A stretch of DNA of 64,000 nt from Saccharothrix sp. ALI-22-I (GTDB lineage: Bacteria > Actinomycetota > Actinomycetes > Mycobacteriales > Pseudonocardiaceae): assembly GCF_001984175.1 (NCBI RefSeq), contig NZ_MTQP01000069.1:558001-622000 (forward strand). Reading direction: 5' to 3'. The notes beneath the pieces are model-generated. The model was not told the DNA's origin. It was given only the letters and a program-made list of their open reading frames with translations, and did no database searches. This document shows, in pieces, positions 57,330-64,000 of this stretch; position 1 is the first letter of the stretch; each line of letters opens with the position of its first letter. The position numbers were made by a program, and so were the translations under genes.

Positions 57330-58562
57330 GTGAAGATCAGACACGTGGCGGTGGCGAGCGCGCTGTTAGCCGGGCTCGTGGCCGCACCCGCGCACGCCGC
57401 CCCGGTCGGTGCGGTGCTCTACAGCGGGCACCCGCAGGCCGTGGCGGGCAGCTACATCGTGGTGTTGAAGCGGCACGAGGACCTGGCCGCCACCCGGGCC
57501 GCCGCACCGGGCGTCACGTTCACCTACCGCTCGGCGCTGGCCGGGTTCGCGCTGCGGACGGGCGCGGCGGAGGCCAGACGGCTCGCCGCCGACCCGCGCG
57601 TCGCCTACGTCGCGCAGGACGTGCGGGTGCGGCTGGCACCGCAGGACTTCGCCAGGCGTGACGTCACCGCGCCGGAAGCCACCGACGTCAACGCGCAGGA
57701 CCTCGTCGTGCAGCCGAGCCCGCCGTCGTGGGGCCTGGACCGGATCGACCAGCGCTCCCTGCCGCTGGACACGAAGTACTTCCACCCCAACACCGCCTCC
57801 ACCGTGCGGGCGTACATCTTCGGCACCGGCATCCGGTACACCCACCAGGAGTTCAACGGCGCGGCCGTGCCCGGTCTGGACACCGTCGGCGGCGTCACCC
57901 CGCCCGGCAACGACTGCAACGGCCACGGCACGCACATGGCGGGCACGGTCGGCGGGCAGACCACCGGCGTGGCGAAGGACGTGACCCTGGTGTCCGTGCG
58001 GGTGCTCAACTGCCAGGGCTCCGGCACGTACTCGCAGATCATCGCGGGCATCGACTGGGCCACCCAGGACGCGGCGGCCGTCGGCCAGAAGGCGGTCGCG
58101 CTGATGACCCTCGGCGGCGGGCTGCACCAGGCGTTCAACGACGCCATCACCGCGTCGATCAACGCCAACGTCCACTACTCGGTGGTGTCCGGCAGCTCCA
58201 ACGCCAACGCGTGCAACTACTCCCCCGGCAGCACGCCGCTGGCCACCACCGTGGGCGCGACGGACATCAACGACGCGAAAGCGAGCTTCTCCAACTACGG
58301 GCCGTGCATCGACCTGTGGGCGCCGGGCGTGAACATCACCTCGGCGTGGGGCACCTCGGACTCCGCGTACTCGACCATCAGCGGTTCCACGGCGTCCGCG
58401 CACGCGGCGGGCGTGGCGGCGTTGTGGCGGCACCGGTTCCCCGGTGATTCGGCGGTGGCGGTGGCCCAGGCGCTGCGGGCCAACGCCACACCCGGCGTGA
58501 TCACCAATCCGGGTGCGGGCTCGCCGAACCTGCTGCTGTTCATGGGGATGATCCCGGTGTGA
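57330..58562 (+). CDS. Secreted S8 (subtilase)-fold protein lacking catalytic Asp and oxyanion Asn
   Basis: 410 residues. Signal peptide to ~24; inhibitor I9 propeptide-like region ~38-103 (GSYIVVLKRHEDLAATRAAA); S8 domain ~135-405. The His block is normal (DCNGHGTHMAGT, H199), but the Asp block reads AYIFGTGIRYTHQEF with Gly165 where subtilases have Asp (VIDTGI); the oxyanion Asn block reads VVSGSSNANAC (normally VAAGNSN); and the Ser block ISGSTASAHAAGVAAL is one residue shorter than ISGTSMASPHVAGVAAL. It is probably not an active protease; a binding or inhibitor role is possible. GTG start after a perfect GGAGGAG. Confidence 0.85.
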   Translation: MKIRHVAVASALLAGLVAAPAHAAPVGAVLYSGHPQAVAGSYIVVLKRHEDLAATRAAAPGVTFTYRSALAGFALRTGAAEARRLAADPRVAYVAQDVRVRLAPQDFARRDVTAPEATDVNAQDLVVQPSPPSWGLDRIDQRSLPLDTKYFHPNTASTVRAYIFGTGIRYTHQEFNGAAVPGLDTVGGVTPPGNDCNGHGTHMAGTVGGQTTGVAKDVTLVSVRVLNCQGSGTYSQIIAGIDWATQDAAAVGQKAVALMTLGGGLHQAFNDAITASINANVHYSVVSGSSNANACNYSPGSTPLATTVGATDINDAKASFSNYGPCIDLWAPGVNITSAWGTSDSAYSTISGSTASAHAAGVAALWRHRFPGDSAVAVAQALRANATPGVITNPGAGSPNLLLFMGMIPV

Positions 58563-58580
58563 GGTCTCAGGTGCGAGGTC

Positions 58581-59240
58581 TCAGAGGAGTCCGTGGTCAC
58601 GGGCGTAGACGGCGGCCTGCGTGCGGTCGCGCAGGCCGAGCCGGCCCAGGATGCGGGAGACGTGGTTCTTCACCGTGCCCTCGCTCAGGTGCAGGCGTCC
58701 GGCGATCTCCCGGTTGGTGGAGCCGGTGGCGACCAGCCGCAGCACGTCCACCTCGCGGTCGGTGAGATCGAGGCCGAAACCTTGAGCCGGCGGGCGTTCG
58801 GGCCCCTGCCGTTCGGGTTTCAGCGCGGACGCCAACCGGGCCGCCGCGGCCGGGTCGAACTGGACCACGCCGGAGTGCGCGAGCCGGACGGCGGCGGCCA
58901 GTTCGACCGCGGGCCGGTCCTTGAGCAGGTAACCGCTCGCCCCCGCTTTCAGGGCGCGCACCACGTACTCCTCGTCGTCGAACGTGGTCAGCATGACCAC
59001 CCTGGTGCGCGGGTTGCGCTGCCGGAGCACGCCGAGCGCTTCGATGCCGTCCAGCACCGGCATCCGCACGTCCATCAGGACCACGTCCGGGTCCTCGGTG
59101 ACGGCCAGGTCGACCGCGGCCCGGCCGTCACCGGCCGTGCCGACCACGCAGATGCCCGGCTGGATGTCCAACAGGGCCGCGATGCTCTCCCGGATGAGCT
59201 GCTGGTCGTCCACCACGATCACGCGCACGTCGTCGCTCAC
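58581..59240 (-). CDS. NarL/FixJ-family response regulator
   Basis: 219 residues. Receiver domain with VIVVDDQQL (acidic pocket), phospho-acceptor Asp in VVLMDVRMPVLDG, and GYLLKDR (Lys). C-terminal LuxR-type HTH: LTDREVDVLRLVATGSTNRE, AGRLHLSEGTVKNHVSRIL. Overlaps the sensor kinase stop by four bases (ATGA). Pairs with that kinase; targets unknown, possibly the palindromes at 60305-60323. Confidence 0.93.
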   Translation of the reverse strand: MSDDVRVIVVDDQQLIRESIAALLDIQPGICVVGTAGDGRAAVDLAVTEDPDVVLMDVRMPVLDGIEALGVLRQRNPRTRVVMLTTFDDEEYVVRALKAGASGYLLKDRPAVELAAAVRLAHSGVVQFDPAAAARLASALKPERQGPERPPAQGFGLDLTDREVDVLRLVATGSTNREIAGRLHLSEGTVKNHVSRILGRLGLRDRTQAAVYARDHGLL

Positions 59241-60241
59241 GCCGTCCCCCTCGGCACGACCACGGTGAGCCGGGTGCCCGATCCGGCGACCACCTCGACC
59301 GAGCCGCCCGCCTGCGCGATCCGCTCCCGCAGACCGCTCAGCCCGATGCCCTCCCGTTCCGGCGGGAAGCCGGGCCCGTCGTCGGCCACCACCAGCCGCG
59401 CCTCGCGCTGTCCACAGTGGACGGTGACGCGCACCTCCGAACCCTGAGCGTGCCGCATCGCGTTGGTGATCCCTTCCTGGGCCGCCCGGTAGAGCGCGAG
59501 CAGAGCACCTGGGGCGTAACGGGATTCGTCACCCGTGCAGTCGACCGACACGCCCAGCCCCTGGGTCAACCCCGCCAGTGACTCCGCCAACCGGAAGGGC
59601 TCACGCAGAGCGCGGACCGACGTGCGGACGTCCTCCAACGCCCGACGCGCCGACTCCCGGGCGTCCTCGATCGCCCGGTCGGCCACCTCGGGGTCGCGGT
59701 CGCGGAACGCCGACGCCTTCTCCAGCAGCACCGACACGGCCGTGAGGTGGTGGCCGAGACCGTCGTGGATGTCCCGGGCGACCCGGTTCCGCTCGGCGGC
59801 GGCCGACAGCTCGGCCATGGCCAACGCCAGGACCAGCCCGATGCCGAACATCAGCAGGTCCGACACGTGCTCGACGGACCGCGTCCACCCCGGCACGGTG
59901 AGCTGGAAGGCGACCACGAGGAAGGCGGCACTCGCCACCCCGACCCCCACCGCGACCACGCGCCCGAACGCGAAGTAGGCGCTGAACGGCAGGAGCAGGA
60001 ACAACACCCGCGCCATCCCCGACCCGTCGGAGAACGCGACCAGCACCACCAACCCGGCCTGAACCGCCAGCACCACCGACGCCGGGTACCGCGTGCCGAC
60101 CGCGTCGACCAGGACGAGCGCGGCAAGGCCGAGCACGAACGGCACCCACCGGGTCTCCCCGAGCCCGGCCAGACCGGCGTAACCGCCGGCCACCAACACC
60201 GCCCCGCACAACAGGGGCGACAACCACGACAGAGGACGCAC
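59237..60241 (-). CDS. Two-component sensor histidine kinase (HisKA_3 type)
   Basis: 334 residues. Five or six transmembrane helices in the first ~150 residues, then the DHp helix with ERNRVARDIHDGLGHHLTAV (phospho-His) and an HATPase domain (AAQEGITNAMRHA, VVADDGPGFP, GIGLSGLRERIAQAGG). Lacks a large sensor domain, so it may sense a membrane signal. First gene of the pair. Confidence 0.93.
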   Translation of the reverse strand: MRPLSWLSPLLCGAVLVAGGYAGLAGLGETRWVPFVLGLAALVLVDAVGTRYPASVVLAVQAGLVVLVAFSDGSGMARVLFLLLPFSAYFAFGRVVAVGVGVASAAFLVVAFQLTVPGWTRSVEHVSDLLMFGIGLVLALAMAELSAAAERNRVARDIHDGLGHHLTAVSVLLEKASAFRDRDPEVADRAIEDARESARRALEDVRTSVRALREPFRLAESLAGLTQGLGVSVDCTGDESRYAPGALLALYRAAQEGITNAMRHAQGSEVRVTVHCGQREARLVVADDGPGFPPEREGIGLSGLRERIAQAGGSVEVVAGSGTRLTVVVPRGTA

Positions 60242-60304
60242 ACCGGCAGGCTACGGCGCTACTCGCCGTGGCTCATTCGGCGCGAGGCCGGCGCGAGGCC
60301 ACCC

Positions 60305-60323
60305 GGCACGTGCCGATCGGCAC
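60305..60323. promoter_or_regulatory. Two overlapping palindromes between kinase gene and membrane protein gene
   Basis: GGCACGTGCC (60305-60314) overlaps GTGCCGATCGGCAC (60310-60323), both perfect. They lie in the divergent 142-base gap and could be the response-regulator site. Confidence 0.4.
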
Positions 60324-60382
60324 CCCAGGACTGGCCGCTCGGCACTCCCGACGCCATGACCTGTGCCAATAGCGTCCCCGCC

Positions 60383-60964
60383 ATGACGTTCCTGCTGCGT
60401 TTCGGCGCCCTCTGCGGCGCGCTGTCGGGCCTGTTCATCGCCCTACCGGGAGCGGTCGAGGGGTTTGTGGGCGAGACGACCGCCACGAGTCTGGTGATCG
60501 GGGTGTCGCCCGCCCTGGCCGCACCGCTGCTCACCGCCCTCTACCTGAAACAGCCGCGCACCACGCTCGGCACCGTCGGCTACGTGGTGAACTTCCTGGG
60601 TCTGGGCCTGTTCGGCGCGGCGGCCTACGCGTTGAACATCGTCCTGTTCCACCTCGACCAGCCGATCCTCGCCGCTCCGACCAAGATCGTCCTCACGGCC
60701 AGCGCACTGATCTTCGCGGTCGGCACGGTGCTGTTCGCGATGAGCATGATCAAAGCCCGCACCCACCCGCTCGTCCCGGTGTGGACCTACGCGATCGCGC
60801 TGCCGCTGTTCACCTTCGCCGCACCCCTCCCGGACACGCCGCTGACCAGCGCGCTGCACGTCGTCGTCGGCGGCACGCTGGTGTGGCTGGCCCGTTCGGT
60901 CTACCCGGCGGCGATCCGACCGGCCGCGAACAGCAGCCCGAAGATCAACACGATGCCCGCGTAG
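60383..60964 (+). CDS. Integral membrane protein, function unknown
   Basis: 193 residues, about six hydrophobic helices (LLRFGALCGALSGLFIALPG, TVGYVVNFLGLGLFGAAAYA, IVLTASALIFAVGTVLFAMS, VWTYAIALPLFTFAAPL). Divergent from the two-component genes, a common place for the controlled gene. ATG 60383 follows a poor ribosome site; ATG 60356 is an alternative. Its last 64 bases overlap the convergent small membrane gene. Confidence 0.7.
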   Translation: MTFLLRFGALCGALSGLFIALPGAVEGFVGETTATSLVIGVSPALAAPLLTALYLKQPRTTLGTVGYVVNFLGLGLFGAAAYALNIVLFHLDQPILAAPTKIVLTASALIFAVGTVLFAMSMIKARTHPLVPVWTYAIALPLFTFAAPLPDTPLTSALHVVVGGTLVWLARSVYPAAIRPAANSSPKINTMPA

Positions 60965-61200
60965 GGCACGACCGCCCGAGGCCGGCCACGGGTGCCGGCC
61001 CAGGTCAGCACGACCGCCACCGCCCACACCAACGCCGTCCCGCCGGCCGCCAGGACCATCGGCAGCTGCCCGTACGCGCAGACGCCACTCACCGAGTACT
61101 CGCAACTGCCCGTCGGTGTGAACGCCATCAACCCGTACACCATGGCGACCGGCGCCCACACGCACAGCAGCACCGTACCGAGAACGGCCAGACCCTTCAT
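60901..61200 (-). CDS. Small membrane protein, function unknown
   Basis: 99 residues with three helices (LAVLGTVLLCVWAPVAMVYG, GQLPMVLAAGGTALVWAVAV, YAGIVLIFGLLFAAGRIAA) and a Cys pair in the first loop (GSCEYSVSGVCAYG). No family known. The 3' end overlaps the convergent membrane gene. Confidence 0.6.
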   Translation of the reverse strand: MKGLAVLGTVLLCVWAPVAMVYGLMAFTPTGSCEYSVSGVCAYGQLPMVLAAGGTALVWAVAVVLTWAGTRGRPRAVVPYAGIVLIFGLLFAAGRIAAG

Positions 61201-61244
61201 GGACCCGCACGGCAGCAGCACCACCGTGCGGGTCCACAAAGGAC

Positions 61245-63968
61245 TTAAGGCGCCCAGGGCGCGGTGACGGCCCAGCTCACGTCCGCGTCGTAGGACGTCG
61301 GGTTGTCGAACGCGTGGGCGCCGCCGTTCACCGCCACCCACACCTCCTCCGCGTAGTGCCGCACGCTCGCACCCAGCTCGTTGACCGACGTCAGCCGCAC
61401 GCCACCGGCCCCCGGCTGAGCGCAGAACGTCGCGTCCTTCCGGAACAGGTCGGTGTTCTCCGACGGGGCCAGCCGCACCCGGAACGCCGCGTGCCGCAGG
61501 TACTGGCCGGGGTAGTTGCGCGACTCGAACGAGTAGCAGGACGGCTCCGCCAGACCACGCCGCACCACGAACGTCGCGTCCGCCTTCAGCAGGTCCGGAC
61601 TACCCGCGTCCACCACGTCCGTCCGGGCCAGGCCGTCCCGGTGCCGCAGGTACCGGTCGGTGAACCCCGGCGTGGTCACCCGGAACGACCGCGCCTGGTC
61701 CAGCGGCAGATCGGCGCCGCTGCGCCACAGCGGAACCACCGCCGCCCACGTGGTGTCCGCCGCGAAGCCCACCGCGCCGTCCCACGGGTTCGGCCCACCC
61801 GAGCGGGCCAGGTACACGCCCTCGGCGTAGTGCCGGATGAAGTGACCGGGCAGGTTGCGCGACTCCAACGCCGTGCCACCGGAGCCGGAACGCGCGCAGA
61901 ACGTGGCGTCACCGGCGAACCCGGCCGACCCGTCGTTGACCTCCGACCGCACCCGGAAGCCGGAGTGCCGCAGGAACCGGCCCGGGAAGTTGCGCGACTC
62001 GAACGACAGGCACGCCGCGTCGGACAAGCCCGGCCGGGCCCAGAACGTGGCGTCCAACCGGCCGGTGTCGTCACCGATCACGTCGGTGCGCACCAGCCCA
62101 TCGCGGTGGCGCAGGTACCGGTCGGTGAAGCCGGTCGTGGTGACCCGCAGGGAGATCGCCTCGCCCCGACCGACCTCGGTGCCGTTGGCCAGCGCCAGCA
62201 CTCGCTGGTTGACCTCCCGCACCCGCGCCTCGGACACCTTCAGCACCTGCCGGTCGTAGGTGTAGAAGCCGTTGACCTCGTTCTCCACGTCGTAGGGCTC
62301 GGTGTAGACCGACGCGGACAGCCCGCGGGTGTGCACGAACCGGCCGACCTCCTTGGTGATCTCCACGTACCGGCCGGTCAGCGACGTCTCGTCGGGGAAC
62401 AGCTCGCCGTACGCGAAGCCCGCGCCCGGCTGCCACTCGTGCCCGACGATCCGCCGTCCCAGACCGCCGAACTCGCCGAGCACCGCGATCCGGTTCGCGT
62501 CGGGCGTCCGCGTGCCGCTGGACATCTGGTAGGCGTGGTCGTCGATGATGTCACCGTTGCCCGGGTCGGGGTCGGAGACGCAGCAGTTCGAGCCCGAGTT
62601 GTGGTTGATCAGCCGGGTGTTGTCGATCGACCGGACCAGGTCCACGATCCGGCCGGCGTCGTACTCGCCCCAGCCCTCGTTGAACGGCACCCACTGCACG
62701 ATCGACGTGATGCCCTTGAGCTGGTCGATCATCCGCCGCAGCTCGGACTCGAAGTGGGTGGCCCCGTTGGGCACGTCGTCCACCGCGTCCAGCGACGGCA
62801 TGTCCTGCCACACCATCAGGCCGAGCCGGTCGGCGTGGTAGTACCAGCGGGCGGGTTCGACCTTGATGTGCTTGCGCACCATGTTGAAGCCGAGCGCCTT
62901 CTGCCGTTCCAGGTCGAACCGCAGGGCGGCATCGGTGGGGGCGGTGTAGATGCCGTCCGGCCAGTAGCCCTGGTCGAGGGTGCCGAGCTGGAACACGAAC
63001 TTGCCGTTGAGCAGGGGCCGCATGACGCCGCCGATCATCGCCTTGCCCAGCGACCTCATGCCGAAGTAGCCGGTGACCACGTCGCCGCCCATGCTGACCC
63101 GCAGGTCGTAGAGGAACGGGTCGTCCGGCGACCACAACCGGGCATTGGGCACGGGCACCCGCAGGTGCGCGCCCACTGTGCCCACGGCCGTGCCGACGAC
63201 CCGGCCACCGGACAGCACCTCGGCGCGCACTCGTTGCCCGGCGGTGCCCTGCACGACCAGGTCGAGCACGCCCGCGCGCACGTCCGGGGTGGTGTCGAGG
63301 CGGGTGATGTGGTTGGCCGCGACCGGTTCCAGCCACACCGTCTGCCAGATACCGGACGCGGCGGTGTAGAAGATGCCGCTCGGGTCGCGCCGCTGTTTGC
63401 CGATCGGGTGCGAACTGCCGTCCACAGTGGACCGCACGCCGACGATCACCTCGTTCGTGCCGCCGCGCAGGGCGTTGGTGATGTCGAACGAGAACGCGTC
63501 GAACCCGCCGGTGTGGGTGCCGACGCTGACGCCGTTGACCCAGACCCTGGTCTCCCAGGTGACCGCGCCGAAGTTGAGCTTCACCCGGCGGCCGTGCCAG
63601 CCGGCCGGTGTGGTGAAGGTGCGGCGGTAGAACATGTGGTCCTCGTGCCGCTTGATGCCCGACAGCGCGGACTCGATCGGGTAGGGCACCAGGACGCCCT
63701 CGGCGAGCGGCCGGCCGAACGGCGGCGAGGACAGGTTCGGCGCGCCGGTGAACTCCCAGACGCCGTTGAGGTTGAGCCAGTCGGACCGGACCAGCTGCGG
63801 GCGCGGGTACTCGGGCAACGCGTTGGTCGGTGACACCTGGCCGGTCCACGGTGTGGTCAACGGCGCCGGTTTGGGCTGCCAGACGGCCGCCGAGGCGGTG
63901 CCGGGCAGGGCGATCACGAGGGTGCTCAGGACGAGGAGTCCGGTCAGCCCGGACAACAGCTTGCGCAT
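61245..63968 (-). CDS. Secreted glycoside hydrolase family 2 enzyme with two AbfB-type (CBM42) domains
   Basis: 907 residues. Signal peptide to ~27; GH2 sugar-binding jelly roll ~30-215 (DWLNLNGVWEFTGAP), immunoglobulin-like domain, then TIM barrel with acid/base E431 in WVPFNEGWGEYD and nucleophile E499 in VLGEFGG. The C-terminal ~300 residues hold two AbfB-type beta-trefoils of alternating blocks (TTTGFTDRYLRHRDGLVRTD, SFESRNFPGRFLRHSGFRVR and near-copies), which usually bind arabinofuranose. Probably a beta-galactosidase/glucuronidase-like enzyme on arabinan-decorated polymers; the exact sugar is unknown. ATG 63968 near the window end; the last 32 bases are its upstream region. Confidence 0.88.
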   Translation of the reverse strand: MRKLLSGLTGLLVLSTLVIALPGTASAAVWQPKPAPLTTPWTGQVSPTNALPEYPRPQLVRSDWLNLNGVWEFTGAPNLSSPPFGRPLAEGVLVPYPIESALSGIKRHEDHMFYRRTFTTPAGWHGRRVKLNFGAVTWETRVWVNGVSVGTHTGGFDAFSFDITNALRGGTNEVIVGVRSTVDGSSHPIGKQRRDPSGIFYTAASGIWQTVWLEPVAANHITRLDTTPDVRAGVLDLVVQGTAGQRVRAEVLSGGRVVGTAVGTVGAHLRVPVPNARLWSPDDPFLYDLRVSMGGDVVTGYFGMRSLGKAMIGGVMRPLLNGKFVFQLGTLDQGYWPDGIYTAPTDAALRFDLERQKALGFNMVRKHIKVEPARWYYHADRLGLMVWQDMPSLDAVDDVPNGATHFESELRRMIDQLKGITSIVQWVPFNEGWGEYDAGRIVDLVRSIDNTRLINHNSGSNCCVSDPDPGNGDIIDDHAYQMSSGTRTPDANRIAVLGEFGGLGRRIVGHEWQPGAGFAYGELFPDETSLTGRYVEITKEVGRFVHTRGLSASVYTEPYDVENEVNGFYTYDRQVLKVSEARVREVNQRVLALANGTEVGRGEAISLRVTTTGFTDRYLRHRDGLVRTDVIGDDTGRLDATFWARPGLSDAACLSFESRNFPGRFLRHSGFRVRSEVNDGSAGFAGDATFCARSGSGGTALESRNLPGHFIRHYAEGVYLARSGGPNPWDGAVGFAADTTWAAVVPLWRSGADLPLDQARSFRVTTPGFTDRYLRHRDGLARTDVVDAGSPDLLKADATFVVRRGLAEPSCYSFESRNYPGQYLRHAAFRVRLAPSENTDLFRKDATFCAQPGAGGVRLTSVNELGASVRHYAEEVWVAVNGGAHAFDNPTSYDADVSWAVTAPWAP

Positions 63969-64000
63969 GGTGGCTCCACGGTCGGCAGGGTGCTGGTGAC

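Overview
The window is 64 kb of very high GC DNA with long antisense reading frames, frequent GTG starts, FxSxx/VMAP-type regulatory ATPases and many secreted carbohydrate-active proteins. This fits a filamentous actinomycete; Pseudonocardiaceae (Saccharothrix/Actinosynnema/Lentzea-like) is my guess from style, not a measured assignment. It looks like an accessory chromosome region: conflict-system genes, secreted hydrolases and regulators separated by IS remnants and broken genes. I see no rRNA, tRNA or CRISPR array.

Region 1 (1-9.85 kb) is the most interesting. A nucleotidyl-cyclase-like protein with a C-terminal effector-associated (EAD2-type) domain is followed by a tiny FxSxx-family peptide precursor, translationally coupled to an HExxH peptide beta-hydroxylase-type enzyme. 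Convergent to these is an operon encoding a VMAP protein with the same EAD2-type domain, a MoxR-like AAA ATPase and a 1324-residue vWA-like/NB-ARC/TPR protein (FxsT type). Together this is a vWA-MoxR-VMAP ternary conflict system merged with a RiPP module that has no radical-SAM enzyme in view and whose precursor lacks the FxSxx tail.

Region 2 (10-19 kb): a DUF418 fragment fused to an IS30 fragment, then a hydroxy-acid catabolic cluster (LysR, tartrate/isopropylmalate-type dehydrogenase, GntR, MFS carrier, D-2-hydroxyacid dehydrogenase, AtuA-like/DUF4387 pair, MmgE/PrpD) with a clear promoter and two palindromes in the GntR/MFS gap. Region 3 (19-25 kb): broken HTH gene, methyltransferase, and an HD-domain/NACHT-LRR pair resembling bacterial NLR defence genes. 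Region 4 (25-32.6 kb): secreted polysaccharide-active proteins (discoidin-PL7-PL6 alginate lyase, GH16-like enzyme, peptidoglycan-binding/DUF1906 protein, M15-like protein, ricin lectin).

Region 5 (32.6-44 kb): an AfsR-type regulator, then a scarred stretch with IS256 remnant, tandem repeats, truncated SARP joined head-to-head with a truncated secreted protein, DUF1801 pseudogene, an SDR lacking its catalytic residues, and a less GC-rich patch with a lipoprotein, an NPCBM protein and a small membrane protein. Region 6 (44-48.5 kb): a MarR regulon (oxidoreductase, alpha/beta hydrolase, SRPBCC, broken FMN reductase, cupin) marked by three related palindromes. Region 7 (48.5-64 kb): STAND-type regulator, glmS, CBM13-CE2 esterase, a trypsin-like protease fused to a NUC1 nuclease, a subtilase-fold protein without its catalytic residues, a NarL two-component pair, small membrane proteins and a GH2-AbfB glycosidase.
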